This document shows positions 50,456 through 58,498 of a DNA stretch of 64,000 nucleotides, one piece after another. This DNA comes from Prochlorococcus sp. AG-347-M23 (GTDB lineage: Bacteria > Cyanobacteriota > Cyanobacteriia > PCC-6307 > Cyanobiaceae): positions 23,619 through 87,618 of the forward strand of contig QCCU01000007.1 in NCBI GenBank assembly GCA_003278855.1, given 5' to 3'. The notes below the pieces were generated by a model. The model worked only from the letters and a program-made list of their open reading frames with translations, made no database searches and was not told the origin of the DNA. The position numbers and the translations under genes are program-made. Every line of letters begins with the position of its first letter. The first letter of the stretch is position 1.

Positions 50456-51223
50456 ATGACGAAAAATAATGATCCTAATAAAGAAAGCTTTGTTGATATC
50501 GCAGTTGATCCAGATGTTTTAGCGAGAGAATTGGCCTTAGAAATTGAAATAGATCCTTTAGAACAAATTGATGAAGATTCTTTTCCAAAAGGTTTAAACA
50601 TAACTCAGGAGTGCGATGAAGCATTAAAAATGCTAAAAGGTAACAGAGAAGAACGAATACAGGGATTAAGAATATTTTGTGAATATAGAGATTCAAGATC
50701 TTTTCCCCTTTTATTACCATTACTTGATCAACCTTGTCCTGTTGAAAGAATGAGTGTTGTATATGCTTTAGGTCGAAATCCATGTCCTGGCGCGGTTGAG
50801 AAACTTGTTAGTCTTTTGGAGACTGACGATAATGCTTATGTCAGGCGAGCGACAGCATGGAGCTTAGCTAATTATGATAATCAGATTGTTTTGGAGCCAT
50901 TAATAAATGCTTTGAAGAACGATGTAGCTGCAGTAAGGTTATGGTCATCTAGTTCTTTAGCTGAAATCGGAAATGTTTCTTTGGAAAATGCTCAATTGGC
51001 AGCAGAACAACTTTTAATTAGTTTAAAAATAGATAATGAACAGGGTGTAAGAAGTAATTGCATCTGGTCATTGTGTAGATTATATGAAAAATTAAATAAT
51101 ACATTTCAAGAAAGTTTCGTTGATGAGTGTACTAAAATAGCTCTTTTCGATAAAGAACCCTCCGTTATGGAAGAGGCAAAAACTGCATTGGATTCAATGG
51201 GGATGCAAGGTTTTTATAACTAA
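50456..51223 (+). CDS. HEAT-repeat protein (PBS-lyase-like repeats)
   Basis: A 255-residue acidic protein whose residues 50-250 form about five HEAT-like helix pairs (ERIQGLRIFCEYRDSRSFPL, PVERMSVVYALGRNPCPGAV, VRRATAWSLANYDNQIVLEP, VRLWSSSSLAEIGNVSLENA). Similar repeats occur in bilin lyases and NblB-like proteins, but high-light Prochlorococcus lacks phycobilisomes, so a scaffold or chlorophyll-protein assembly role is more plausible. The small membrane protein ends 17 bases upstream. It shares the HEAT theme with the protein at 4788-5180. Confidence 0.85.
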   Translation: MTKNNDPNKESFVDIAVDPDVLARELALEIEIDPLEQIDEDSFPKGLNITQECDEALKMLKGNREERIQGLRIFCEYRDSRSFPLLLPLLDQPCPVERMSVVYALGRNPCPGAVEKLVSLLETDDNAYVRRATAWSLANYDNQIVLEPLINALKNDVAAVRLWSSSSLAEIGNVSLENAQLAAEQLLISLKIDNEQGVRSNCIWSLCRLYEKLNNTFQESFVDECTKIALFDKEPSVMEEAKTALDSMGMQGFYN

Positions 51224-51340
51224 ATTTCTTAATTTTTTTTATAACCACACTAATGAAAAAGTTTATTTATCAGATATTCAATATAAAAATTAAAATTAAT
51301 TAACTTGTACCAACTGAAACAAAAAAATTTCGTTATTCTA

Positions 51341-51365
51341 TATAAAGTAAAAGTACTTAGTACTT
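51341..51365 (+). promoter_or_regulatory. Candidate -10 and overlapping palindromic operator before the DUF2997 gene
   Basis: TATAAA (51341-51346) is followed at 51351-51365 by the symmetric sequence AAGTAC-TTA-GTACTT, exactly where transcription would start, and the gene begins at 51373. A repressor binding there would block initiation. The -35 is not obvious. Promoter and operator are inferred from sequence only. Confidence 0.4.
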
Positions 51366-51372
51366 GAATTTA

Positions 51373-51588
51373 ATGCCTCAAAAAACATTGAGATTCAAAA
51401 TTCATCAAGACGGAAGAGTTGAGGAGACAGTAGAAGGTTTTACTGGTAGTTCATGCAATGATGCTACAAAAAATCTTGAACGAGCTCTCGGTAAAGTAAC
51501 AGTTAAAAATAAAACTTCTGATGCTTTCATCTCTAATGAAAATGAAAATTTAAAACAATTTAACCACGAATCTAATGTCACACTTTAG
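51373..51588 (+). CDS. DUF2997 family small protein
   Basis: A 71-residue protein resembling DUF2997, with the core KTLRFKIHQDGRVEETVEGF and the helix NDATKNLERALGKV. It is found with DUF1257 (Ycf35) and a ferredoxin in cyanobacteria and has no known function. I use ATG at 51373 (MPQKTLRF) instead of the in-frame TTG at 51364, because the latter falls in the operator-like palindrome. Its last 14 bases overlap the DUF1257 start, so translation is coupled. Confidence 0.8.
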   Translation: MPQKTLRFKIHQDGRVEETVEGFTGSSCNDATKNLERALGKVTVKNKTSDAFISNENENLKQFNHESNVTL

Positions 51589-51967
51589 TACGATTAAAAC
51601 TCAGCTCAAAGATTCAGAGCCATTAATTAAAGCTTTAAATAATCTTGGTTACATAACTAACCAAGAAGAAAAATTTATTAAAGGCTACAAAGGTAAATTT
51701 ACAGCTGTTGATATAAGTATTAATCTACCTGGCGATACTCAAGTTGGATTTAAGTGGGAAAATAATTCAAATGCCTATGAATTAGTTACTGATTTAGATT
51801 TGTGGAAATTTGAGCTCCCAGTAGAAAGATTTATCTCCAAAGTTACTCAAATGTATGCCTATGAAACAATCATTTCCAAAACAAAAGAGGATGGATATCA
51901 AATCGTAGAACAAAAAAACCAAAATGACGGCTCTATTGAATTGGTTTTAACTAAGTGGGATAATTAA
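51575..51967 (+). CDS. ycf35: DUF1257/Ycf35 family protein
   Basis: A 130-residue protein resembling Ycf35, also encoded in red-algal plastids. Visible features are MSHFSTIKTQLKDSEPLIKALNNLG, the VDISINLPGDTQVGFKW strand and YELVTDLDLWKFELPVERFI with conserved aromatics. Biochemical function is unknown. It overlaps the DUF2997 gene by 14 bases and is 9 bases before the ferredoxin gene, so these proteins are likely to act together. Residues 40-130 are mostly soluble alpha-beta. Confidence 0.85.
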   Translation: MSHFSTIKTQLKDSEPLIKALNNLGYITNQEEKFIKGYKGKFTAVDISINLPGDTQVGFKWENNSNAYELVTDLDLWKFELPVERFISKVTQMYAYETIISKTKEDGYQIVEQKNQNDGSIELVLTKWDN

Positions 51968-51976
51968 TTTCATATT

Positions 51977-52336
51977 ATGGATTTAACAGATCCATTTGGA
52001 AATTTTGATGAGAATCTTGAAATTACAGGTTGGGAGCCTGTACTAGGTGGGAAGTTAGCAGAAAAAGCTGTTTGGGTTGATGAGGCTAAATGCATTGGTT
52101 GCCAGTATTGTGTACATGTAGCTTCGAACACTTTCATGGTGGATGAATTTCATGGTAGAAGTCGAGCTTTGAGACAAGATGGAGATAGTTCTGATCTTAT
52201 ACAAGAAGCGATAGATACGTGCCCTGTTGATTGTATTCACTGGGTGAATTTTGAAGAATTGGATGATCTAGAAAATAGTCTTGATAGGGATATGTTTCAA
52301 TCATTTGGAAAACCACCAAGAATGAATAAACATTAA
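51977..52336 (+). CDS. 4Fe-4S ferredoxin
   Basis: A 119-residue soluble ferredoxin with one bacterial-type cluster site: Cys39, Cys42, Cys45 (CIGCQYC) and Cys82 in TCPVDC. Cys86 is a further candidate but only four ligands are needed. The spacing between the third and fourth cysteines is long. Known relatives occur alone and in DnaJ-ferredoxin fusions. It lies between DUF1257 and an aldo/keto reductase (10 bases downstream), suggesting it supplies or accepts electrons for that cluster. Confidence 0.9.
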   Translation: MDLTDPFGNFDENLEITGWEPVLGGKLAEKAVWVDEAKCIGCQYCVHVASNTFMVDEFHGRSRALRQDGDSSDLIQEAIDTCPVDCIHWVNFEELDDLENSLDRDMFQSFGKPPRMNKH

Positions 52337-52346
52337 TTTTTCAAAA

Positions 52347-53540
52347 ATGCAATATCGGAGATTTGGTCGAACCAATCTGAACATACCTATCTTATCTCTA
52401 GGTGGTATGAGATTCCAAAAAAGTTGGGAACAATTAGATTTTTCAGAGATTTCAAATGAAGAACAAAATAAAGTTGAAAATATTTTAAATCTAGCAAACA
52501 AGTACGGCTTAAGTCATGTCGAAACTGCTAAGTATTATGGGACTTCTGAGGTGCAATTAGGAATGGGTTTTGAAAATATAAAAAAAATCCCAAATATTAT
52601 TCAAACTAAGATCCCTCCAGATAGTGATCCAGAGATTTTTAAGAGAGATGTTATGACAAGTATTGAAAAATTAAAAGTTAAAAGAATTGATTTGCTAGCA
52701 ATACATGGCATTAATACAGATGAACATTTACATAATGCTGTTAAAGATGGAGGTTGTATTGACATTTTAAGAAATATGCAAAAAGAAAATTTAATTGGCT
52801 CTATTGGATTTTCAACTCATGGAAAATCTTCACTCATTGAGAAGGCAATATCAACAAACTTTTTTGATTATGTAAATTTGCACTGGTATTTCATTAATCA
52901 AGTAAATACAAAGGTTATAAATTTAGCAAAAAAGTATGATCTTGGGGTTTTCATTATAAGTCCCACTGATAAAGGGGGACATCTTCATACTCCCTCAAAA
53001 AAAATGTTGGAACTTTGTAAGCCACTTCATCCTATAGTTTTTAATGATCTTTTTTGCTTAAGAAATCAAAATGTCCATACTCTTAGTGTTGGTATTGCAA
53101 AAGAAGCGGATTTTGATTTGCATTTAGAAGCTGTTTCTTTGTTATCAGACTCTGAGAAGTATGTTCCAAAAATAATAGACAGATTAAGACAGGAATCAAT
53201 TAATTCTTTGGGTTTAGAGTGGCATCAAAATTGGAATAGAAATTTACCGAGTTGGGAATATACCCCTGGAAATATTAATATTCCCGTTCTGCTTTGGCTT
53301 TCAAATTTAATTGATTGGTTGGATATGGAAGGGTTTGCAAAAGCTAGATATCAATTGCTTGGTAGTGGAAGTCACTGGTTCCCAGGAAATAACTCTAATT
53401 TATTAGATACTGATGTTTCTGAAATTCAATTATTGAAAGTACTAGAAGGTCATATAAATCCAAAAAAAGTTATAAGAAAATTGAGAACTTTAAAAGAAAA
53501 ATTTGGGGATAAGGTAGCTAAAAGATTATCAAAAAAATAA
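52347..53540 (+). CDS. Aldo/keto reductase family protein
   Basis: A 397-residue protein with a TIM-barrel aldo/keto reductase domain (about 1-270): RRFGRTNLNIPILSLGGMR at the start, the catalytic tyrosine Tyr64 in ETAKYYGTS, Lys88 (IQTKI) and His120 (LLAIHG). The usual tetrad aspartate is Glu59. Related large members carry a C-terminal CxxCxxC ferredoxin domain; here the last 120 residues have no such cysteines and a different helical extension. A separate ferredoxin gene lies just upstream, which may replace it. The substrate is unknown. Confidence 0.85.
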   Translation: MQYRRFGRTNLNIPILSLGGMRFQKSWEQLDFSEISNEEQNKVENILNLANKYGLSHVETAKYYGTSEVQLGMGFENIKKIPNIIQTKIPPDSDPEIFKRDVMTSIEKLKVKRIDLLAIHGINTDEHLHNAVKDGGCIDILRNMQKENLIGSIGFSTHGKSSLIEKAISTNFFDYVNLHWYFINQVNTKVINLAKKYDLGVFIISPTDKGGHLHTPSKKMLELCKPLHPIVFNDLFCLRNQNVHTLSVGIAKEADFDLHLEAVSLLSDSEKYVPKIIDRLRQESINSLGLEWHQNWNRNLPSWEYTPGNINIPVLLWLSNLIDWLDMEGFAKARYQLLGSGSHWFPGNNSNLLDTDVSEIQLLKVLEGHINPKKVIRKLRTLKEKFGDKVAKRLSKK

Positions 53541-53542
53541 TT

Positions 53543-54295
53543 TTATAATGGATTTTTCTCAGGTTTGCCAACTTTTCTTGGGTATATTTTAGGGCAAATA
53601 TTTTTGGGTTGAATTAGGATAATATTCCGGGTACCTTTACTTCTTGGTAACAAAATCTTCTTTTTCTCTTTAAATTTTCCTTCTAATATTTCTAAAGTTT
53701 TATCTAGATTTTTACTTTTTTCAGCAGTCCACTTCCCACAATATAAAACTCCTAACCCTTCTTTTTTTAGCATTGGTAGAATATATTCTGAAACTGTTGA
53801 AGGATTACTCACTGCTCTAGTGGTAGCAATATTGAAACTATTTCTCATTGAAGATTGATGAGCAAAGTTTTCAATACGATCATTGATTACATGAATATTG
53901 TTTTTGAGATTGATATCTTTGATTAGGATTTTTAGTGCATCTGTTTTCTTTTTTGAAGAATCAATAAGGTATATCTCTGAATTAGGATGAATTATGGCAT
54001 AAGCTAAACCTGGGAAACCACAGCCTGATCCAATATCTAAAAATTTTTTACTATTAAAATCAATATTAGGGAAAGCTTTAAATGGCCAAATGCTGTCAAA
54101 AACTTGAGATACCCAATAATCATTCCCATCAATTAATCTAGTAAGATTTGTCTTACTGTTTAATTCTTTAATTTTAATTTGCAACTCTTGAAAAATTTTT
54201 ATTTCTTCTGCAGTTATTAAGGTAAAAATTTCTTCGGGAATGTTTTGTTTTTTCATTTCGTTTAAAATATAAATTTTTACCTTTCTTAAATACAT
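53543..54295 (-). CDS. rsmG: 16S rRNA (guanine-527-N7)-methyltransferase RsmG
   Basis: RsmG (GidB) methylates G527 of 16S rRNA, a site linked to streptomycin response. The SAM loop is FLDIGSGCGFPGLAYAI, preceded by NLTRLIDGNDYWVSQVFDS, both typical. The ATG at 54293-54295 gives 250 residues; the in-frame ATG 13 codons later (MKKQNIPEE) would fit the family core equally well. The C-terminal tail is basic (KIYPRKVGKP). It converges with the aldo/keto reductase across two bases. Confidence 0.93.
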   Translation of the reverse strand: MYLRKVKIYILNEMKKQNIPEEIFTLITAEEIKIFQELQIKIKELNSKTNLTRLIDGNDYWVSQVFDSIWPFKAFPNIDFNSKKFLDIGSGCGFPGLAYAIIHPNSEIYLIDSSKKKTDALKILIKDINLKNNIHVINDRIENFAHQSSMRNSFNIATTRAVSNPSTVSEYILPMLKKEGLGVLYCGKWTAEKSKNLDKTLEILEGKFKEKKKILLPRSKGTRNIILIQPKNICPKIYPRKVGKPEKNPL

Positions 54296-54344
54296 TCTAT
54301 TTAGTAAAAATTTATTAGAATTACAATATTAATAAAAGATTATT

Positions 54345-54785
54345 TTGAAAGGGGAAATTTCTTATTACAAAATTTTAGGTGTAGATGAAAATGCCTCAAA
54401 TCATGAATTAAGAAAGGCATTTTGTAAACTTTCCATTGAGCTGCATCCTGATACAACTTCTTTAGAAATGGACGACGCTAAAAGTAAATTTCAAGAAGTT
54501 TTGGAAGCTTATGAAAATTTGAATAATAGTAATTTGAGGAAAATATATGATGATAAACTAAAGGAAAAATCAAGAAGCAAAAATAGTACTAAAGTTTTAA
54601 ATAATTTAATTGTAGATTCTAATAATCAAAATTTAGTAGGGAATAGAAGACCTTTTTCAAATGGGGAATTGTTTTCGTTATTTCTTTTATTTATTATCAT
54701 TTCTATAAGTTTAGTTTGTTCAGTTTTTATTGCCTCTTTTACTGGCAAAGAATTAGATACAATACCTATCTGGTTAGTAAAATGA
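54345..54785 (+). CDS. J-domain protein with C-terminal membrane helix
   Basis: A 146-residue Hsp40-like co-chaperone. The J domain spans about residues 6-68 with the DnaK-stimulating HPD motif at 34-36 (IELHPDTTS). After a charged linker a single membrane helix (about 108-132) anchors the protein, placing a DnaK partner at the membrane. It lacks the Gly/Phe, zinc and C-terminal substrate domains of DnaJ. The start is TTG at 54345, with no nearby ATG. A DUF3143 gene follows after 16 bases. Confidence 0.9.
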   Translation: MKGEISYYKILGVDENASNHELRKAFCKLSIELHPDTTSLEMDDAKSKFQEVLEAYENLNNSNLRKIYDDKLKEKSRSKNSTKVLNNLIVDSNNQNLVGNRRPFSNGELFSLFLLFIIISISLVCSVFIASFTGKELDTIPIWLVK

Positions 54786-54801
54786 TACTTTAAAAAAGTC
54801 T

Positions 54802-55059
54802 GTGAATCTCCCTACAAAACCTATTAACCAATATTCACTTCAATCATTGGAATTGTGGCTAACTGATTTAGGTGCTTTGAAAGATTTTAATAATCCATCT
54901 AAATGGTTTCTCTTACTTTCTAATTGGAATGCAACTATTATTTTTGAACAAGAAGATTTAAGTGTTATCTGGGAAAGTGAAGGACAAGAAACTAAAAGAC
55001 TATTTTCCTATTGCATTAATAGAGAAGATGTCGAAAATGCAATACTGCAAGGACCTTAA
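54802..55059 (+). CDS. DUF3143 family protein
   Basis: An 85-residue protein resembling DUF3143, a cyanobacterial family of unknown role. Recognisable parts are LQSLELWLTDLGALKDFNNPSKW, LLLSNWNATIIFEQEDLSVIW and the C-terminal FSYCINREDVENAI (split in short helices). It starts with GTG at 54802, 16 bases after the J-domain gene, so the two are probably one transcript. It converges with bioA. Confidence 0.8.
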   Translation: MNLPTKPINQYSLQSLELWLTDLGALKDFNNPSKWFLLLSNWNATIIFEQEDLSVIWESEGQETKRLFSYCINREDVENAILQGP

Positions 55060-55067
55060 ATTTCTCC

Positions 55068-56369
55068 CTAAAGATTGTCTAAGATTTGTCTTATTATCCA
55101 ATAACTTTTTTCTAATTGATCATCGGTTATACATAGAGGAGGTAAGAGGTAAATAACATTACCGAGGGGCCTAATAAATAAACCTTGCTCCATTGCAAGA
55201 CTCTTTATTTCTTTCCCAATATTATTGAAATAGCCTTTTTTGTTCCCAATATCTAAATCGAATGCAGCAATTGTGCCCGATATCCTTATCTTTTTTATAT
55301 AAGGCAAGTTTTTAAATTTAATTAAATGAGATAAATGTTTTTCTTCAAATGAAAGGTATTTGTATGGTTCTTTTTCTAATAAATCAAGGCTAGCGTTTGC
55401 CGCGGCACAACCTAAAGGATTAGCCGTAAAACTATGTCCATGCCAAAAAGTTTTTCTTGGGGAATCATCAATAAAGGATTGAAAAATTTTTTCTTTACAT
55501 AAAGTTATTCCCATCGGTAAAAATCCACCAGTTAAGCCTTTTGAAATACTGATTAAATCAGGAATTATTTTTGCCTTTTGAAACGCAAATAGGCTTCCAC
55601 ATCTTCCAAACCCAGTCAAGACTTCATCGGCAATTAATAAAGAATTCTTATTTTTTATAATTTCTGAAACTTTTTTTATAAACTGAGGCCTAACCATATT
55701 CATCCCCCCTGCTCCTTGTACAAGTGGCTCAAGGATTACTGCAACTGTGGGAGTTTTAAGTAAAGTTTCTAATTTTTGGATAGCCTCATTTTCTTTATTT
55801 TCTACTTCTTCATCGTTCATCCAAGTTGAAGGCCATGGGACTCTTCTAACTGGGAACATAAGATTATCGAAATTCTCATTAAAAATATTTCTTTCACCTA
55901 AAGCCATTGCACCAAATGTATCGCCATGATAGGCGCCATCAAAAGCTACTATTTGAGTTCTTGTCTCTCCACTATTTTGCCATGATTGGAAGGCAATTTT
56001 TAAAGCCACTTCCACTGCAGTAGAACCGTTATCAGAAAAAAATAATCTTTCTAGTTTTGTTAATTCACTAAGTCTTTCTGCCAATTTTTTTGCCTGTGGA
56101 TGTAAGAAATCAGCAAATATAACTTGCTCAAGTTTTTTTGCTTGATCGAAAATGGCATCTGAAATATATTCGTTGCTATGACCATGAAGAGTTACCCACC
56201 AACTACTAATTGCATCTATTAGCTCTTTTTCAGGATCTTTAGTAAATAGGAGGGCCTCTTTACCATGAGTTACTTCTATTTGCGGTTTGCTGTTGTTGAT
56301 TTGTGTGAAAGGTGGCCAAATATTCGGGTGCCAATCTTGATTTGGAGTTTTTGAATCCAAAGATTTCAT
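55068..56369 (-). CDS. bioA: Adenosylmethionine-8-amino-7-oxononanoate aminotransferase
   Basis: BioA converts KAPA to DAPA, the third step of biotin ring synthesis, usually with SAM as amino donor. The PLP lysine is in ISKGLTGGFLPMG, and FSDNGSTAVEVALKIA, GAYHGDTFGAMALG and LLIADEVLTGFGRCG are typical. Length 433 is normal. It is the last gene of the operon bioF-bioK-bioC-bioD-bioA and overlaps the end of bioD by four bases (ATGA, 56366-56369). Confidence 0.95.
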   Translation of the reverse strand: MKSLDSKTPNQDWHPNIWPPFTQINNSKPQIEVTHGKEALLFTKDPEKELIDAISSWWVTLHGHSNEYISDAIFDQAKKLEQVIFADFLHPQAKKLAERLSELTKLERLFFSDNGSTAVEVALKIAFQSWQNSGETRTQIVAFDGAYHGDTFGAMALGERNIFNENFDNLMFPVRRVPWPSTWMNDEEVENKENEAIQKLETLLKTPTVAVILEPLVQGAGGMNMVRPQFIKKVSEIIKNKNSLLIADEVLTGFGRCGSLFAFQKAKIIPDLISISKGLTGGFLPMGITLCKEKIFQSFIDDSPRKTFWHGHSFTANPLGCAAANASLDLLEKEPYKYLSFEEKHLSHLIKFKNLPYIKKIRISGTIAAFDLDIGNKKGYFNNIGKEIKSLAMEQGLFIRPLGNVIYLLPPLCITDDQLEKSYWIIRQILDNL

Positions 56370-57034
56370 TTAACTTTTTTTGAGTTTAATAGTGAGATCA
56401 ACTTATTCTTGATGTCCAGTTCTTTCCATAGTATATCTAAATTATTTGAGTTCATTTTTTTGATGTAAGGAAATTCAGCAATTAAAGGTATACCACTAAA
56501 ATCAACTAGAGTTTTTGGATTATCTAGGTGTTTTTCGCCATTGACTACTAAACCTAAAATCTCAATATTTCTTCGTTTTAAGGCCTCAATACTAAGCAGG
56601 GTATGGTTAAGAGTGCCAAGCGAGCTCTTACATACAAGTATTATCGGAAGATTCCATTCTTTTATTTGATCTATTTGCAAAAAATTGCGTGTTATTGGAA
56701 CCATTAATCCACCTGCAGTTTCTATAATTAGAGAGCCTTGCACTTTTGGTAATCTCAACTTGTCAAAGTTAATAGCTTTTTGATCTATTTCAGCAGCCCA
56801 ATGAGGTGATAGAGGTTTCGTAAAGACATAAGCTTCTTTAATTATTTTCTCTTTACTTACTTTTGAAAGTTTTTCAACAGTTTGACTATCAGTTTGCGAT
56901 TCAATACCACTTTGAATAGGCTTCCAATAAAAGGCATTTAATCCTTTAACGAAAAAAGAGCTTATTAAAGTTTTCCCAATATCAGTATCTGTTCCACAAA
57001 TTATAAATTTGAAGATATTTTTGTGACTACTCAT
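56366..57034 (-). CDS. bioD: Dethiobiotin synthetase
   Basis: BioD closes the ureido ring of DAPA using ATP and CO2. The P loop is GTDTDIGKTLIS near the N-terminus, with AGGLMVPI in the substrate loop. At 222 residues it is standard length, with no fusion to BioA. It overlaps bioC and bioA by four bases on each side (57031-57034 and 56366-56369), so it is translated as part of one coupled unit. Confidence 0.93.
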   Translation of the reverse strand: MSSHKNIFKFIICGTDTDIGKTLISSFFVKGLNAFYWKPIQSGIESQTDSQTVEKLSKVSKEKIIKEAYVFTKPLSPHWAAEIDQKAINFDKLRLPKVQGSLIIETAGGLMVPITRNFLQIDQIKEWNLPIILVCKSSLGTLNHTLLSIEALKRRNIEILGLVVNGEKHLDNPKTLVDFSGIPLIAEFPYIKKMNSNNLDILWKELDIKNKLISLLNSKKVK

Positions 57035-57801
57035 AATTTCTTTATGATTTGAATCTCAATTTGCCATGAAAGGTTCACTGTATTATTGTAATTCTTTGGC
57101 CAAAACTTTTGAATTTGCTTTAACTCTTTCACTGTTTTGCGTTTACAATTTGTTGATTGTGCACCTACATTTTTAATGCTTCTAAAAAGCTTATATATAT
57201 CTTCAAAATTTTCAAGATAATTAAACTGTTCCGAATAATGAATTTCAGTTGATTTGAAATCTTTTAATAAATCTTTAGAGCAAAGGAAATTAAGACCACT
57301 ATATTCAATATCAATTTTTTTACAAGTATCTTTCCATTCAGGAAAACAATCTTTTGTTGGATATGAAATGATTAAAAAACCTCCAGGTATTAATTTGCTA
57401 AACCAATTTTTTAATATCTTTTCTGGGTTGTTTAACCAATGTATGCAAAAGTTAGATGTTAATAGAGAACAGTTATTTATTTCAGGAGGTAAATCTTTAT
57501 TCAAATCCCATAAAATTTTTTTTCTAGATAATTTATTCTCAAGAAGCATTTTCTTGCTGAAATCAATTCTGGATACTTTTTGAGAAGAAAAAATTTTTTC
57601 TATTTCATCTGCTAATAGTCCTGGTCCTGATCCTAGATCTATCCATTCCCCTTTTTTTTGGGGATTTAATTCTTTGATAAATTGAACAATCTTTTTTGCG
57701 AAAAATTTCTGAATATTTGAATGCTCTAAATACCGATATGCAGCATCATTGAAATTATTTTTTATTTTCTCATTCCACTTTTTACTATCCATTTCAATCA
57801 T
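57031..57801 (-). CDS. bioC: Malonyl-ACP O-methyltransferase BioC
   Basis: BioC methylates malonyl-ACP so that fatty acid synthesis can extend it to pimeloyl-ACP methyl ester. The SAM loop EWIDLGSGPGLLADEI (about residues 52-67) and the NCSLLTSNFCIHWLNNPEKI segment are typical of BioC, although the family resembles other SAM methyltransferases. The neighbouring biotin genes decide the assignment. Its start overlaps bioK by eight bases and its stop overlaps bioD by four. Confidence 0.9.
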   Translation of the reverse strand: MIEMDSKKWNEKIKNNFNDAAYRYLEHSNIQKFFAKKIVQFIKELNPQKKGEWIDLGSGPGLLADEIEKIFSSQKVSRIDFSKKMLLENKLSRKKILWDLNKDLPPEINNCSLLTSNFCIHWLNNPEKILKNWFSKLIPGGFLIISYPTKDCFPEWKDTCKKIDIEYSGLNFLCSKDLLKDFKSTEIHYSEQFNYLENFEDIYKLFRSIKNVGAQSTNCKRKTVKELKQIQKFWPKNYNNTVNLSWQIEIQIIKKL

Positions 57802-58498
57802 TCATTGTATTAATTAAGATCTCGTATAAATTTAAATTATTCAAGCAATGACCTTGTTGAGCTAATTTAATTAAAATTGGTTTCTTATCAAGTCTTTTAT
57901 ATAAGGAATTTAAAAAGTTATTATTTGATTCGTTGTCAAGAATCAAATCATTTTCTGATTTTATAAAAATAATTTTGCAATCTTTTCTTAAAAATACTGG
58001 AAAATCTCTATTGATGTAAAGTTGTTTTAAATCACTTAAAAGAAGAGTTTTATTTAAACTCTCGAGACTTTTATAAAAGATATTTTTAAAATTATTATTC
58101 ATATGATTTGGCATAAATGATCTATGTATAAATTCTTTCAACATCTCCTTATGTTCATCTTTCATGATTTTTGTTTCCATTCTTTTCAGAGACCTCAAAA
58201 TAAAGTTTTTCTTATTACTTAAAGGAAGAAAATTATTAAAAGAATTTATAAGAACTATATGAGTTGCTTCTTTTAAAATTTTTTTTTGCATTAAATGAAA
58301 ACCAAATGAATGGCATAAAGTCATTCTGATTTCTTTTTTAGATTCGCTTTTAATCCATTTTGCTTGATAATTATTTGTCGAAAAATAGCCCCTTTCATTA
58401 TCTTGCCAATGCCAATTATTATTTAAAAAATCAACTTTATAATCATCCCAGAAATATTTATTTAGTCCCCACCCATGTTGAGTAATAATTTGTTTCAT
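57794..58498 (-). CDS. bioK: Pimeloyl-ACP methyl ester esterase, BioK type
   Basis: A 234-residue alpha/beta hydrolase that should remove the methyl ester from pimeloyl-ACP, replacing the E. coli BioH. The nucleophile is Ser64 in LCHSFGFHL, with Asp184 (SENDLIL) and His217 (QGHCLN) as the likely triad. Published work on marine cyanobacteria describes BioK as their non-homologous counterpart of BioH. Position between bioC and bioF supports this. It overlaps bioF by four bases and bioC by eight. The gene is more divergent in sequence than its neighbours, so its identity rests partly on context. Confidence 0.85.
   Translation of the reverse strand: MKQIITQHGWGLNKYFWDDYKVDFLNNNWHWQDNERGYFSTNNYQAKWIKSESKKEIRMTLCHSFGFHLMQKKILKEATHIVLINSFNNFLPLSNKKNFILRSLKRMETKIMKDEHKEMLKEFIHRSFMPNHMNNNFKNIFYKSLESLNKTLLLSDLKQLYINRDFPVFLRKDCKIIFIKSENDLILDNESNNNFLNSLYKRLDKKPILIKLAQQGHCLNNLNLYEILINTMND

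Noticed and set aside
51364..51372. TTG start for the DUF2997 gene
   Set aside because: It sits inside the palindrome near the expected transcription start; ATG at 51373 fits the family better.
53543..54295. rsmG as a truncated or fused gene because of its N-terminal extension
   Set aside because: The first 13 residues may simply be an over-long start; the family core is complete from the internal ATG.
57254..57583. A 109-codon frame antisense to bioC
   Set aside because: Complement of a solid BioC gene in an overlapping operon, with no recognisable domain.
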